Assembly (NCBI RefSeq): GCF_014077505.1
Contig: NZ_JACGWA010000001.1
Location: 62,001-126,000 of the forward strand
Length of the DNA stretch: 64,000 nucleotides
Direction: 5' to 3'
Source: Colwellia sp. BRX10-3
GTDB lineage: Bacteria; Pseudomonadota; Gammaproteobacteria; Enterobacterales; Alteromonadaceae
Below, in pieces: positions 25,451-35,880 of the stretch (the stretch's first letter is position 1; each line of letters begins with the position of its first letter). The notes below the pieces were generated by a model, which was not told the DNA's origin, searched no databases, and worked only from the letters and a program-made list of their open reading frames with translations. The position numbers and the translations under genes were made by a program.

Positions 25451-25472
25451 AAACCAGCCTATTGGCTGGTTT
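25451..25472. terminator. Bidirectional terminator between sapF and ppiD
   Basis: Perfect 9-bp stem AAACCAGCC/GGCTGGTTT with a 4-base loop, flanked by A-run on the left and T-run on the right. It serves sapF and possibly the convergent ppiD. Confidence 0.85.
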
Positions 25473-25563
25473 TTATTTTAAGCTTTGTCTAATCAAATCT
25501 GAACTAACTAAAACTTAGCACTATGTCAAAAGTAGAGTGAGCCCAAATCGAATTAGGTCTAAC

Positions 25564-27471
25564 TTAGTATTGCGTTGTAGGCGCCTGAATTTTGCGACGA
25601 ACAATCTCTGCATCTACTTTTAGTGATTCTACATAACTTAAGTAAGCTGCTTGAGCTAATTGCTGAGTTAACTGCTGTGACAAGTTAGGTGAATCTTTTG
25701 CTGTACCTACATTGACTGCTTGCACTTCAAGTAAGGCTAAGTTGCCATTGCTAAGATTAACTGTCGTTGCTGATACTGCGCTTTCACTTGGACGCGGTAA
25801 TTTAAAGGCTTCACGCGCTAAACTAGCATCTAAGCCACTACCTACACGTGCAACGGCTGCTTTAACTTCCATAGTAGCGCCAATTGCTGCTAGTTGCTCA
25901 GTAATATCCGTACCCAGTTTAAATGCTACGAGTAACTCATCTGCAACAGTTTGTGCTTTTTCAGAGGCTTTTTTCGCAATAAGTGTATTTTTAATTTGCG
26001 CACTCACCTCAGCAAGTGGTTTAACACTCGCTGCTTGGTATTCATTTAAACGCATAACGATGGCTAAACTATCACTAACTTCAACGATGTCAGAGTTTAG
26101 TTGTTCATTAACAACAATATCAGAAAAAGCGGCATCAACAACTCCGCTAACATTAAAAGGGGCTGTGTTAACATTACGAGTTAACCAATCAGATGTTTCC
26201 ACGGTGGCATTAATTGCCTTTGCAGCATCATCTAAACTATCAGGAAACTCAAAGCTTAAACGTGCAACTTCTTGTTGAAGCTCAAAATACTTGTCTTGTG
26301 CTCTTTCGTTTTTAGCTTCTGCTACTATAACATCACGCACTTCAGCTAAGCTTTGTACTTTTTTAGCCTTATAATCAGTTAATTTAATGATGTGAAAACC
26401 AAAATCAGTTTTAACTACGTCACTTACGCTGCCGATGCCAGTTAATGCAAACGCTGCATCATCAAATGCACTGTCCATAACGCCAGCTTCAATCCAATCT
26501 AAATCGCCACCATTTTCGCCACTAAAAGTATCTGCAGAATTTTCTTTTGCTAGTGTAGCAAAATCTTCACCGGCAGTTATTTTAGTAAGTAACGCTTCAG
26601 TTTTAGCTTTAGCTACTGCTTCGTCATCACCAAATTCTATTAGAATATGAGCAACACGACGTTGTTCTTCTTCACTGTATTGACTGATGTTGTTTTTGTA
26701 ATAGGCTTCAACATCTGCATCAGTTAACACAACTGTGCTAGCAATTGTGTTTACATCAAGGGTGATGTAATTAACTTTTACCTGTTCTTGATTTTCGAAG
26801 CGCGATTTGTTGGCAAGATAATAGTCATTAACTTCTTCATCGCTCAGCTCAATACTGGCTTTAAATTGTTCAGCATTAATCGTTGCAAAACGAATATCAC
26901 GTTGTTGGTTTTGCAATGCAGTATACATATCTTCTTGATATGGCAAGCTAAACTCACTAGTGACCAATGCTTGTGTTAACTGACGACGTGTCATTTCAGT
27001 GCGTAAATAATCACGAAAATCAGATGACTGGTAAAAACCCGCTTGATTAATCATGGCTAAGTAACGATTGTTGTCAAAAACACCGTCGACTTGAAATTCT
27101 GGCATATTACGAATGGTACTTTTAATACGCTGATCTGCTACCCGAATGGCAAGCGCCTCTGAGTTTTGATCGACAAGTTTTTGGTTAATTAAATTATCAA
27201 CCACACCATTGCGAAAATTACTCATGTAACTTGGGTCAGCTGATAATGTTTCAAACATTTCACCAAACTGCTGCGCCATACGGTTACGCTGTGATTGATA
27301 AGCTTTATTAAACTCATCTTGTGATATTTTTTCACCATTAACTTCAGCTACTGAATTATCAACTGAGTTATTGTAACTACCAATGCCGGCAACAGCGAAG
27401 GTTAAAATAATAAAACCAAGAATAATCTTAGCGGTTAATCCTTGAGAGCTTTCTCGAATATTTTCTAACAT
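25564..27471 (-). CDS. ppiD: PpiD, membrane-anchored periplasmic folding chaperone
   Basis: Inner-membrane chaperone at the Sec translocon exit. The 635-residue protein (E. coli 623) has a short cytoplasmic start (MLENIRESSQGLTAKII), one membrane segment (about 15-35), an N-terminal SurA-like chaperone region and one parvulin domain (about 260-360: RRVAHILIEF, ENGGDLDWIEAGVMDSAFD, TDFGFHIIKLTDY). In E. coli ppiD follows hupB directly; here four cytochrome c maturation genes and about 5.3 kb separate them. Confidence 0.95.
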   Translation of the reverse strand: MLENIRESSQGLTAKIILGFIILTFAVAGIGSYNNSVDNSVAEVNGEKISQDEFNKAYQSQRNRMAQQFGEMFETLSADPSYMSNFRNGVVDNLINQKLVDQNSEALAIRVADQRIKSTIRNMPEFQVDGVFDNNRYLAMINQAGFYQSSDFRDYLRTEMTRRQLTQALVTSEFSLPYQEDMYTALQNQQRDIRFATINAEQFKASIELSDEEVNDYYLANKSRFENQEQVKVNYITLDVNTIASTVVLTDADVEAYYKNNISQYSEEEQRRVAHILIEFGDDEAVAKAKTEALLTKITAGEDFATLAKENSADTFSGENGGDLDWIEAGVMDSAFDDAAFALTGIGSVSDVVKTDFGFHIIKLTDYKAKKVQSLAEVRDVIVAEAKNERAQDKYFELQQEVARLSFEFPDSLDDAAKAINATVETSDWLTRNVNTAPFNVSGVVDAAFSDIVVNEQLNSDIVEVSDSLAIVMRLNEYQAASVKPLAEVSAQIKNTLIAKKASEKAQTVADELLVAFKLGTDITEQLAAIGATMEVKAAVARVGSGLDASLAREAFKLPRPSESAVSATTVNLSNGNLALLEVQAVNVGTAKDSPNLSQQLTQQLAQAAYLSYVESLKVDAEIVRRKIQAPTTQY

Positions 27472-27782
27472 CTTTATCTCTTTACACGAGGGTATTGTAC
27501 TTTTCGGGCGAATTTAACTGCGGTATTAATCACCGCTTTATACGTTGTAATTATTCAGTAGTCGTTAAATTTAAAAAGTGAAAACTCACTTATATAGCAA
27601 ACTAACCAAGCTACTTTACTAACTTATACGCTTTAAAATCGCAATATGAACGGGCATGTTAGCCCAATAATAATCAAAATGAAACTCTTTTACTTTTGCG
27701 GTGAATTAACGGTCAAATAACCATCAAAAAACGCTATTTCATCGATTTCAGGGATGAATATTTATCATGTGATTTACCGCAC
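27472..27782. other. Intergenic region between ccmH and ppiD
   Basis: 311 bp with no supported gene. It presumably holds the ppiD promoter. I found no clear hairpin terminator for ccmH or sigma-32 pattern. Confidence 0.4.
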
Positions 27783-28295
27783 TTATTTCTTGTTGAGAAT
27801 ATCATCCAAGTTTGCTTGCTCTTGCACTGATAAATCAAGCTCATTGGCTTTAACTTGATTACGTTTTCGTAAAACAAATATCGCACCAATTATAAAACCA
27901 AACAAAATGATTAAAGGACCAAACCATAGGATATAAGTTTGTTCTTTCAACGGCGGTCGATATAAAACGAAATCACCATAGCGATAGACCATAAAATCAA
28001 TAATCTCCTGATCGCTCTTCCCTTCTTGCAACAAGTTATAAAGGCTTTTTCTTAAATCTACGGCAATTTTAGAGTTCGAATCTGCTAAGTTTTGATTTTG
28101 GCACTTAGGACAGCGTAACTCTTTCGATAATATTTGAAAGCGCATCTGTGTTGCTTCATCTTTAAACTGAAAAGTGTCTACTGGGCTAGCATTGGCGCTA
28201 CTTAACCAAAAAATACCAAGTAGCAAAGAACTCATCACAACGCGTATTAACTGTTGCAGTTTCACAGAATCTCTATAAATCAGCGCTTGTTTCAT
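27783..28295 (-). CDS. ccmH: CcmH, apocytochrome c thiol-reducing component
   Basis: Holds apocytochrome c thiols for heme attachment in the system I maturation pathway. The 170-residue sequence has an N-terminal hydrophobic segment (MSSLLLGIFWLSSANA, about 21-37), the family motif LRCPKCQNQNLADSN with the redox CxxC, EGKSDQEIIDFMVYRYGDFVLYRPP and a C-terminal membrane helix. It corresponds to the N-terminal CcmL part of E. coli CcmH; the TPR part is the separate CcmI here. The start ATG overlaps the ccmG stop (TAATG). Confidence 0.93.
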   Translation of the reverse strand: MKQALIYRDSVKLQQLIRVVMSSLLLGIFWLSSANASPVDTFQFKDEATQMRFQILSKELRCPKCQNQNLADSNSKIAVDLRKSLYNLLQEGKSDQEIIDFMVYRYGDFVLYRPPLKEQTYILWFGPLIILFGFIIGAIFVLRKRNQVKANELDLSVQEQANLDDILNKK

Positions 28296-28846
28296 TAAGA
28301 CGCTCCGTTTGCCATTTCAATTTCGAGCGTTTTAATTAATGGCAAAAACTCTTCTTTCCAAACCACATTATTAATAGGACCCGCGAAACGCTTACGAATA
28401 ATACCTGTGTGATCAATAACAAAGGTTTCAGGAGCACCAAATACACCAATATCTAAACCTAAAGCACCCTGCTCGTCGAAGAGCGAAAATACATAAGGGT
28501 CTTTATATTGCTTTAACCAACTCAACGCGGCATTAAGATCGTCGGTAAAATTAAGCCCATAAAGTTTAATACGTGGGTCTAGAGCAATCTCTAGCAAATA
28601 TGGATGTTCATATTTACACTGTATACACCAAGTTGCCCAAACATTAAGTAGTACAATATTACCTTTTAAGTCATCTCGCCCAAAGAGTTGATCAGTCGCT
28701 TTTAATGTCGGGAGTTGAAAGTTTGGCAGCGGCTTACCTATCATTGCTGACGGCATTGCCTGAGGATTAAGAAATAACCCCCGATATAATAATACGCCTA
28801 ATAAAATAAATAAAATTAATGGAATAAAACGAATAATACTTTTCAC
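28295..28846 (-). CDS. ccmG: CcmG/DsbE thiol:disulfide interchange protein
   Basis: Periplasmic membrane-anchored thioredoxin-like reductant of the cytochrome c maturation pathway. It has a membrane anchor (about residues 5-25), then a thioredoxin fold with NVWATWCIQCKYEHPYLL; the active-site dipeptide is Ile-Gln, unlike Pro-Thr in E. coli. GAPETFVID carries the conserved cis-proline region. 183 residues (E. coli 185). Starts 4 bp after ccmF. Confidence 0.93.
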   Translation of the reverse strand: MKSIIRFIPLILFILLGVLLYRGLFLNPQAMPSAMIGKPLPNFQLPTLKATDQLFGRDDLKGNIVLLNVWATWCIQCKYEHPYLLEIALDPRIKLYGLNFTDDLNAALSWLKQYKDPYVFSLFDEQGALGLDIGVFGAPETFVIDHTGIIRKRFAGPINNVVWKEEFLPLIKTLEIEMANGAS

Positions 28847-28850
28847 TAAT

Positions 28851-30836
28851 TTACGCCTCTTTTAAAACTGCTGAAGTAGATTGCTTAAGTTTTTGTTCTG
28901 TTACCAATACGCGTTTTCGATAGCGTTTACTTAATATGGCTAGGAAACCACCTAATGCCATAAAAAAGCCACCCGACCATATCCAAACAATAAACGGCTT
29001 GTAATATAAACGCATTGACCAAGAGTTTGTCTCTAGCGGATCACCTAAGGCAACATATATATCACGCCATACGTTAGTATGAATAGCGGCTTCGGTCATG
29101 CCCATGCGTTGCACTTTGTAAGTACGTAGCTCAGGCTTTAATAAGGTAACAAACTCACCATCTATTGAGACCTTTAGCTGACCTTGAATCGCGCTATAAT
29201 TAGGCCCTAAAATATTTTTAGTGCCGTCAAACTCTATGGTATAACCTGATAAGTTGACACTTTCACCTGGCGCCATTTTCACATTGATTTCATTTTCATA
29301 GGTCGACACCATAGTTACACCTATAACAGTAATCGCTATACCTGCGTGTGCAACCGCCATACCTATGTGATTAAGCGGTACGGCCGAAAACTTCAAGCTA
29401 CCATCGGCCTGCTTGGCATTGTTAAACACATCTTTTAGTACCGCTAACACTATCCAACAACCCAAAGTCATGCCAATAAATGCGCTGAGGCTAAATTCGC
29501 CCGCGAATATAAATGGCCAAGCGGCACCAAATAACACACTAAAAATTGAAGTACCATTTAAGTGCTTAGATAACTCACCTTTACGGGCTTTTTTCCAGCG
29601 AGTAAGTGGTCCAACCCCCATAAATAGAAACAAAGCTATCATCATAGGCACGAATACAGCGTTAAAGTATGGTGCACCAACTGATATTTTTCCCATGCCC
29701 ATAGCATCGATAATCAACGGGTAAAGCGTTCCCAACAAAATAGTGACTGTCGCCGTTACCAATATTGACATGGCAACTAAAATAGCACTTTCACGTGAAT
29801 ACAAAGTAAAACGGCTAGGGCTACTGACATTGGTCGCTCTCAAAGCATAAAGGGTTAGTGCCCCCCCAACAGCTATGGCTAAAAATACGAGTAAGTAAAT
29901 GCCGCGCTCTGGATCTACTGCAAATGAATGTACTGAAGTAATAACACCTGAACGTACTAAAAACGCTCCTAATAAAACCAAAGAAAAAGTAAAAATAGCC
30001 AGTAATAATGTCCAATGCTTAAAAGTGTTACGTTGTTCTGTTACTGCTAACGCATGAATCAGCGCAGTACCAGCAAGCCACGGCAGAAATGAAGCATTTT
30101 CAACAGGATCCCAAAACCACCAACCGCCCCAACCAAGTTCATAATATGCCCACCAACTACCTAACGCGATACCTACGGATAAAAATGACCAAGCGGCAAC
30201 CGTCCATGGGCGAGACCAACGTGCCCATGCGGCATCCATTTTACCTGCCATCAAGGCGGCAATAGCAAAAGCAAAAGCAACTGAAAAGCCGACATAACCC
30301 ATATATAACATTGGTGGATGAATAATTAAGCCAAAATCTTGTAATAATGGATTTAAATCACGACCTTCAAGCGGGAAATTTGGTAATAAACGCTCAAACG
30401 GGTTAGAGGTTAATACCGTAAATAAAATAAAGCCAACAGCAATCATGCCCATGATAGCTAAAACACGGGCAACAAACTCTTTTTCTAATTGCTTACTAAA
30501 AACACTAACCGCGAAGGTCCAACACGTTAAGGCAAAAACCCAAAGTAGCATAGAGCCTTCGTGTCCGCCCCAAACAGCGCTAATTTTGTAATAATATGGT
30601 AATAAACTATTAGAGTGGCCAGCAATATATTTGACTGAAAAGTCATCAATCGTAAAGCTATAGCCTAATAAAAAAATACTGATTGCGACAAATAAAAACA
30701 AACCAAAACTTAATGGTTTGGCACTATTAATTAATTGTTGGTTGTTCTGCGCTACGCCAATAAGCGGCACTATGCTTAAACATAAAGCGAAAGCTAATCC
30801 GATAATGAGTGCGAAATGGCCGAGCTCTGGGATCAT
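28851..30836 (-). CDS. ccmF: CcmF, heme lyase subunit of cytochrome c maturation
   Basis: Polytopic inner-membrane protein that, with CcmH and CcmI, ligates heme to apocytochrome c. The 661 residues include about 15 membrane segments, WGGHEGSMLLW and the Trp-rich heme-handling motif GWGGWWFWDPVENASFLPWL; conserved periplasmic His residues are also seen. Length fits E. coli CcmF (647). Second gene of the ccmI-F-G-H block; the ccmABCDE genes are absent from the window. Confidence 0.95.
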   Translation of the reverse strand: MIPELGHFALIIGLAFALCLSIVPLIGVAQNNQQLINSAKPLSFGLFLFVAISIFLLGYSFTIDDFSVKYIAGHSNSLLPYYYKISAVWGGHEGSMLLWVFALTCWTFAVSVFSKQLEKEFVARVLAIMGMIAVGFILFTVLTSNPFERLLPNFPLEGRDLNPLLQDFGLIIHPPMLYMGYVGFSVAFAFAIAALMAGKMDAAWARWSRPWTVAAWSFLSVGIALGSWWAYYELGWGGWWFWDPVENASFLPWLAGTALIHALAVTEQRNTFKHWTLLLAIFTFSLVLLGAFLVRSGVITSVHSFAVDPERGIYLLVFLAIAVGGALTLYALRATNVSSPSRFTLYSRESAILVAMSILVTATVTILLGTLYPLIIDAMGMGKISVGAPYFNAVFVPMMIALFLFMGVGPLTRWKKARKGELSKHLNGTSIFSVLFGAAWPFIFAGEFSLSAFIGMTLGCWIVLAVLKDVFNNAKQADGSLKFSAVPLNHIGMAVAHAGIAITVIGVTMVSTYENEINVKMAPGESVNLSGYTIEFDGTKNILGPNYSAIQGQLKVSIDGEFVTLLKPELRTYKVQRMGMTEAAIHTNVWRDIYVALGDPLETNSWSMRLYYKPFIVWIWSGGFFMALGGFLAILSKRYRKRVLVTEQKLKQSTSAVLKEA

Positions 30837-30990
30837 GATAATTCCTGTAAATCGATGTTAAAACATTATGGGACTAAGTTTAGCTGATTTTAACTAGCCA
30901 AGACTAGCGTCAAATCAAATATTCTATCAGTAATTTCTGTAGTAAATGGTTGCTAGAGGTAAATTTATCACCACATTTAACCAATTACTT

Positions 30991-32253
30991 TTAGGGTACT
31001 TGTACTGATATTTGCATCGGTATTGGGCTTTTAACCATAGCATCTACATTAAGAGCTTCAGCTTTATAGTCACCGGACTTAATACCGACACTACCTTGCA
31101 TAGAGACAACTGCGTATATATGGACTTTATCAACGCTACTTAAACGCATTTGTGGCGTCATTGCTTTTTCATCATCTAAAATTATAGTGATAGGTAAGTC
31201 ACTGGCTTTAATTTTTACCGCAGCTAGAGGCATTCGAGGTCCCTCGGCGGCAATAGCATATATAAATACAGTTTTATCTTCGCTGCTCATTAATTGTTCT
31301 TGAACACTTTTGGCTAAAGATACTTCAATAATAAGATGTGGCAAGTTTGGATCAACTTCAGCACTAACCTCTCCAGAAGAAGCCATATTACTACTCAAGC
31401 GTAAACGATTTTTAGCCTCTTCTACCGCTCCCGCAAGAGCTTGTGTACTTATTCCTGGTCGGTCACTATTTAAAACCACTTCCCAGTACTGCACTGCTTT
31501 GGCAAAGTCTTGGTTGCTAAAACTGTCCATACCTAAAAGAATATTGGTCGATGCGTCTAGCGAGTCTAACGCTAAAGCCTTATCAATTACGGCTTGAATG
31601 TCGGCGTTGATTTGCTGATTATTTTTATAATACATAGCTTGAGCTTTTGGCCCTAATAATTCAGCATGTTCACCTACTTGCTTCATTACACGGTCAAATG
31701 CCGCTATCGAATTATCAAACTCTCCAACAGAAATATAAGCTTGGCCTAAGCTAAACCAGGCTTGAGAATTAGTTGGATCATCTTTAACTTCACGCTGCAG
31801 TTGCTGCAAGCGAAAAGCTAACATTTGCTCTGGGCTTAATTCGCTATGAGCATCATTTTCATTTATTGCTACAGGTGAATTCAATTTTGAATAGGCACCT
31901 AAGGTCATGTAGGTGTATAAGCTCAGACTAACGATTGAAAGTGCAATACCTAGCGGCCATAACCATGATCTTTCCTGATTTTCAATGGTTCGCGTTTGAC
32001 TTGATTGAACATCTTGTAAAAGTGTTTTATCTAATTCTGCTTTTAATTGTACAAAGCTCTCTTGCTCAATACTACCTTCTGCCATGTCGCTTTCGAGTTG
32101 AGATAAGTGCTCATGATAAAGCGTGACATTAGTTTCTTGACGAATATTTAGATTTTCAGCACCTATGGTATTTTTAGGTGTGGCAAAAATACGCCAGACA
32201 ATAAGTAATGCAATCACTATTAATAATAAAATTGCCAGCCAGAATGAAGTCAT
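30991..32253 (-). CDS. ccmI: CcmI (CycH), apocytochrome c chaperone with TPR domain
   Basis: Presents apocytochrome c to CcmF and CcmH. There are two N-terminal membrane segments (residues 3-22 and about 95-115) separated by a cytoplasmic coiled coil, then TPR repeats in the periplasm (about 130-280: SQAWFSLGQAYISVGEFDNSIAAFDRV shortened here to the visible TPR pattern AWFSLGQAYISVGEFDNSI). A C-terminal beta-rich domain follows (VFIYAIAAEGPRMPLAAVKI). 420 residues. First gene of the block on this strand. Confidence 0.9.
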   Translation of the reverse strand: MTSFWLAILLLIVIALLIVWRIFATPKNTIGAENLNIRQETNVTLYHEHLSQLESDMAEGSIEQESFVQLKAELDKTLLQDVQSSQTRTIENQERSWLWPLGIALSIVSLSLYTYMTLGAYSKLNSPVAINENDAHSELSPEQMLAFRLQQLQREVKDDPTNSQAWFSLGQAYISVGEFDNSIAAFDRVMKQVGEHAELLGPKAQAMYYKNNQQINADIQAVIDKALALDSLDASTNILLGMDSFSNQDFAKAVQYWEVVLNSDRPGISTQALAGAVEEAKNRLRLSSNMASSGEVSAEVDPNLPHLIIEVSLAKSVQEQLMSSEDKTVFIYAIAAEGPRMPLAAVKIKASDLPITIILDDEKAMTPQMRLSSVDKVHIYAVVSMQGSVGIKSGDYKAEALNVDAMVKSPIPMQISVQVP

Positions 32254-32762
32254 ATTATTTAATTTATACCTATGTTAAAGCAATTATTTAATCCAGTTGG
32301 CATTAGTCATGTAAGAAAATTTAATCAACTTTATTACAATAAAGCACTAATGTTTAATACTGTTGTTCGCAAGGATTGTAGATTAACAATTATAAGCTGT
32401 TTTTCCTAGCGATACCGACGAAGAAAAAAGCATATTCATCGCATATTAAGCTTAACCCGTTATTCAAAAGTTATGGTGGCACTAAGCGCTTAACATAATG
32501 AGGGTTATTAGTGGATCATATACTACGAAACATTCATCCTAGTTAGGGTTTTCATAGGCCTGCTGGTTTTATATTGCGGATGTTGGTATTAGAATAATTC
32601 TATATATGCTCAAAATAAGATAAATTGATAAATGTTACATAGAAATTAAAGAAAAGGCTGAGCGGTGAATTTAAGCTTTATGACTTAATCAAAGAAGGCT
32701 TAATGTAAGGGAGATTTATTATAACGACTAGCATTTCAATATTAGTAGTGCTCTAGATACAA
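32254..32762. other. Intergenic region between hupB and ccmI
   Basis: About 510 bp with no supported gene; probably holds the ccmI promoter. It marks the point where the conserved hupB-ppiD adjacency is broken. No repeats or insertion-sequence ends recognised. Confidence 0.45.
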
Positions 32763-32788
32763 TTAAGCCGCTTATAAAAGCGGCTTAA
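32763..32788 (-). terminator. Terminator after hupB
   Basis: Perfect 11-bp stem TTAAGCCGCTT/AAGCGGCTTAA with a 4-base loop, 28 bp after the hupB stop. The T-run is weak. Confidence 0.7.
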
Positions 32789-32815
32789 TAAGCATTCTTT
32801 AGCAAAAACTATTAA

Positions 32816-33091
32816 TTAGCCGTTGCATGCATCTTTAAGTGCTTTACCAGCCTTAAAAGATGGGATTTTAGCTGCTGCGATTTCAATAGTCGCACCAGTT
32901 TGTGGGTTACGACCTGTGCGCGCTGCACGGTCACGTACTGAAAAAGTACCAAAACCAACAAGAGCAACTTGATCGCCACCCTTTAATTCTTCTGTAACTG
33001 CTTCGATAAATGAATCTAAGGCACGACCAGCCGCAGCTTTAGAAATGTCAGCACCAGCAGCAATTTTCTCGATAAGTTGAGATTTATTCAC
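32816..33091 (-). CDS. hupB: HU beta-type nucleoid protein
   Basis: Small DNA-bending histone-like protein. The 91-residue sequence has the HU signature [21 protein letters not shown] (shortened here: [17 protein letters not shown]) and [14 protein letters not shown] at the C-terminus. It starts with GTG, behind GGGGAA. Position just after lon identifies it as the HupB copy, as in E. coli. Confidence 0.95.
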   Translation of the reverse strand: MNKSQLIEKIAAGADISKAAAGRALDSFIEAVTEELKGGDQVALVGFGTFSVRDRAARTGRNPQTGATIEIAAAKIPSFKAGKALKDACNG

Positions 33092-33379
33092 AGTGTATTC
33101 CCCTTCAAGTGTTATTATTCAGCGCTATCTTCTGTTTTAGCGTCCTGCAGAAACCTTATATTTTGTCTCTTTATGAACATCAAGCGCCGAGTTAAAGAAA
33201 ACTAAAAATATTGATAATTATTTTTATCTCTACCAGGCCCCTTATAGATAGGGGCTCTAGCGTTATCAGCGTCATTAACTTAACATAGTTTCAGCGTTTG
33301 AAAAGCGTTAATTGCATTTTTTTCTAATTTTTTACTGTTTTTTTCAATTTTTTAGCAAAAACAGCTGTTTTATAGCCAT

Positions 33380-35728
33380 TTATTTATCTGACTGCCACTT
33401 TTCAACTGGATGTTCTAAAGCAATTTTTAACACTTCATCTATCCATTTTACCGGATGAATGGCTAAATCCGCTTTAACATTGTCAGGTATTTCTTTCAAA
33501 TCTCGCTCATTATCCTTCGGAATAATGACCGTTTTTATACCACCACGATGCGCTGCTAGTAATTTTTCTTTTAAACCACCGATAGCTAACACTTCACCAC
33601 GTAAAGTAATTTCACCCGTCATTGCCACATCAGCTCTTACAGGATTACCCGTTAAACTTGATACTAAGGCTGTACACATACCAACACCGGCACTTGGGCC
33701 GTCTTTCGGTGTTGCGCCTTCGGGTACATGCACGTGAATATCGCGTTTTTCATGAAAATCACTATTAATACGTAGCTTTTCTGTGCGACTTCGCACAACC
33801 ATCATTGCCGCTTGTATCGACTCCTGCATCACATCACCAAGCGAGCCAGTATAACTCAACTTACCTTTGCCTGGCACAGAAGCGGTTTCAATGGTTAGTA
33901 GCTCTCCGCCGACTTGAGTCCAAGCTAGACCTGTTACTAAACCAACACGATTTTCATCGTCTGCTTTACCATAGTCAAAGCGCTGCACACCCAAAAACTC
34001 TGATAAATTGTCTTGATTTATGGTCACTTTTTTTACGTTTTTGTCCAATAAAATTGACTTAACCGCTTTGCGACATAACTTAGAAATATCACGTTCTAGC
34101 GCACGAACACCTGCCTCGCGTGTGTAATAGCGAATAATACCGACAATGGCGCTATCTTCTATTTCAATTTCTTTACTTTTTAAACCATTGCGTTCAATTT
34201 GCTTATCAAGTAAATGATTTTTCGCAATATTAAGCTTTTCATCTTCGGTATAACCCGATAAATGAATAACTTCCATGCGATCTAGCAAGGGTCCAGGAAT
34301 ATTCATACTATTTGAAGTAGCAACAAACATCACATCTGACAAATCATAGTCAACTTCTAAATAGTGATCGTTAAAGCTGCTGTTTTGCTCTGGATCTAAA
34401 ACTTCTAACAATGCTGATGCGGGATCACCACGCATATCAGAGGCCATTTTATCTATTTCATCCAACAAAAATAACGGATTTTTCACGCCTACTTTTGCTA
34501 TTTTCTGTATAAGTTTGCCCGGTAATGAGCCGATATAGGTTCTTCTATGACCACGTATTTCAGCTTCATCGCGCACGCCGCCTAATGCCATACGCACATA
34601 CTTACGACCGGTAGATCTCGCAATAGATTGTCCTAACGAGGTTTTACCTACACCTGGAGGTCCAACTAAACACAAAATAGGCCCTTTTAACTGGCTAACA
34701 CGCTGTTGAACGGCCAAATACTCTACGATGCGCTCTTTAACTTTATCGAGTCCATAATGGTCTTTGTCTAACACTTCTTGTGCTAACTTAAGATCGCGTT
34801 TTAATTTACTGCGCTTTTTCCACGGTACGCTGATCATCCAATCAATATAGCTTCGCACAACAGTTGCTTCAGCTGACATTGGCGACATCATTTTTAATTT
34901 TTTCAGTTCTGTTAAAGTTTTATCTTTTGCTTCTTTAGGCATTTGAGCAGCTTCAATCTGTTTTTCTATTTGCTCAACTTCGTTTGTGCCCTCTTCGTCA
35001 TCGCCTAACTCTTTTTGAATAGCTTTCATTTGCTCATTCAAATAATACTCGCGTTGACTTTTTTCCATTTGCTTTTTAACACGTGTTCGAATTTTCTTCT
35101 CAACTTGCAGTAAATCGATTTCCCCTTCCATTAACGCCATTAAAAACTCTAGGCGTTCTGAAACATGGGTTATTTCTAATACTTTCTGCTTATCAACTAA
35201 CTTAAGTGGCATATGTGCTGCCATGGTGTCAGCTAACTGCTCAGCATCATCAATACCTGAAACCGAGGTTAAAACCTCTGGTGGTATTTTTTTATTTAAT
35301 TTAACGTAACCTTCAAACTGAGAAATAGCAGAGCGAATAAGTACTTCAGTACTATCATCAGGCACACCTTCCACATTGAGAAATTCTGCATTGGCAGTAA
35401 AGTATTCATCTGTTTCGACAAACTCAGTAATTTGAGCACGACGCACACCTTCAACCAGCACCTTAACGGTACCATCGGGTAATTTTAACATTTGTAAAAT
35501 AGTGGCAATGGTACCGGTTTGATACAAATCGTTTTGCGCGGGATCATCAACCGCAGCATCTTTTTGTGCAACAAGGAAGATTTGCTTATCATTTTCGTTG
35601 GCAATATCAAGACAACGGATTGATTTTTCGCGACCAACAAATAATGGGATAACCATTTGCGGATAGACAACGACATCACGTAAGGCTAATACGGGAATTT
35701 CAACTACGCCAGATAACTCTTTAGTCAT
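33380..35728 (-). CDS. lon: Lon ATP-dependent protease
   Basis: Cytoplasmic AAA+ serine protease degrading damaged and regulatory proteins. The substrate-binding LON domain covers residues 10-200, followed by coiled coil, AAA+ with [13 protein letters not shown] and FLLDEIDKM, and the protease domain with the Ser in PKDGPSAG and Lys in [14 protein letters not shown]. 782 residues (E. coli 784). A sigma-32-type promoter lies 55-80 bp upstream, so heat-shock control is likely. Confidence 0.97.
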   Translation of the reverse strand: MTKELSGVVEIPVLALRDVVVYPQMVIPLFVGREKSIRCLDIANENDKQIFLVAQKDAAVDDPAQNDLYQTGTIATILQMLKLPDGTVKVLVEGVRRAQITEFVETDEYFTANAEFLNVEGVPDDSTEVLIRSAISQFEGYVKLNKKIPPEVLTSVSGIDDAEQLADTMAAHMPLKLVDKQKVLEITHVSERLEFLMALMEGEIDLLQVEKKIRTRVKKQMEKSQREYYLNEQMKAIQKELGDDEEGTNEVEQIEKQIEAAQMPKEAKDKTLTELKKLKMMSPMSAEATVVRSYIDWMISVPWKKRSKLKRDLKLAQEVLDKDHYGLDKVKERIVEYLAVQQRVSQLKGPILCLVGPPGVGKTSLGQSIARSTGRKYVRMALGGVRDEAEIRGHRRTYIGSLPGKLIQKIAKVGVKNPLFLLDEIDKMASDMRGDPASALLEVLDPEQNSSFNDHYLEVDYDLSDVMFVATSNSMNIPGPLLDRMEVIHLSGYTEDEKLNIAKNHLLDKQIERNGLKSKEIEIEDSAIVGIIRYYTREAGVRALERDISKLCRKAVKSILLDKNVKKVTINQDNLSEFLGVQRFDYGKADDENRVGLVTGLAWTQVGGELLTIETASVPGKGKLSYTGSLGDVMQESIQAAMMVVRSRTEKLRINSDFHEKRDIHVHVPEGATPKDGPSAGVGMCTALVSSLTGNPVRADVAMTGEITLRGEVLAIGGLKEKLLAAHRGGIKTVIIPKDNERDLKEIPDNVKADLAIHPVKWIDEVLKIALEHPVEKWQSDK

Positions 35729-35780
35729 TGGTTACTCTCTCGGTGAATAGTATGATGTAATTTTTACAGATATGTATTTG

Positions 35781-35810
35781 TATATGGGGTGTTTGTAAAT
35801 ACTTTCAACA
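35781..35810 (-). promoter_or_regulatory. Heat-shock (sigma-32) promoter of lon
   Basis: On the minus strand TGTTGAAA, 13 bases, then CCCCATATA. This closely matches the sigma-32 consensus CTTGAA-N13-17-CCCCATNT. It is about 55 bp before lon, whose E. coli counterpart is a sigma-32 gene. Confidence 0.75.
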
Positions 35811-35820
35811 GATGAATAAA

Positions 35821-35859
35821 AAAAAGTGATGTTAACCAAGTTGGCTAACATCACTTTTT
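35821..35859 (-). terminator. Terminator after clpX
   Basis: Stem of 14 bp (AAAAAGTGATGTTA with its complement) around an 11-base loop, with a T-run on the minus strand, 22 bp after the clpX stop. Confidence 0.85.
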
Positions 35860-35880
35860 AACTATATTTTACCGTAATAC

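Noticed and set aside
33237-33255. GCCCC/GGGGC hairpin downstream of lon as a terminator
   Set aside because: It has no T-run on the lon strand and an unpaired base in the stem, so the function is unclear.
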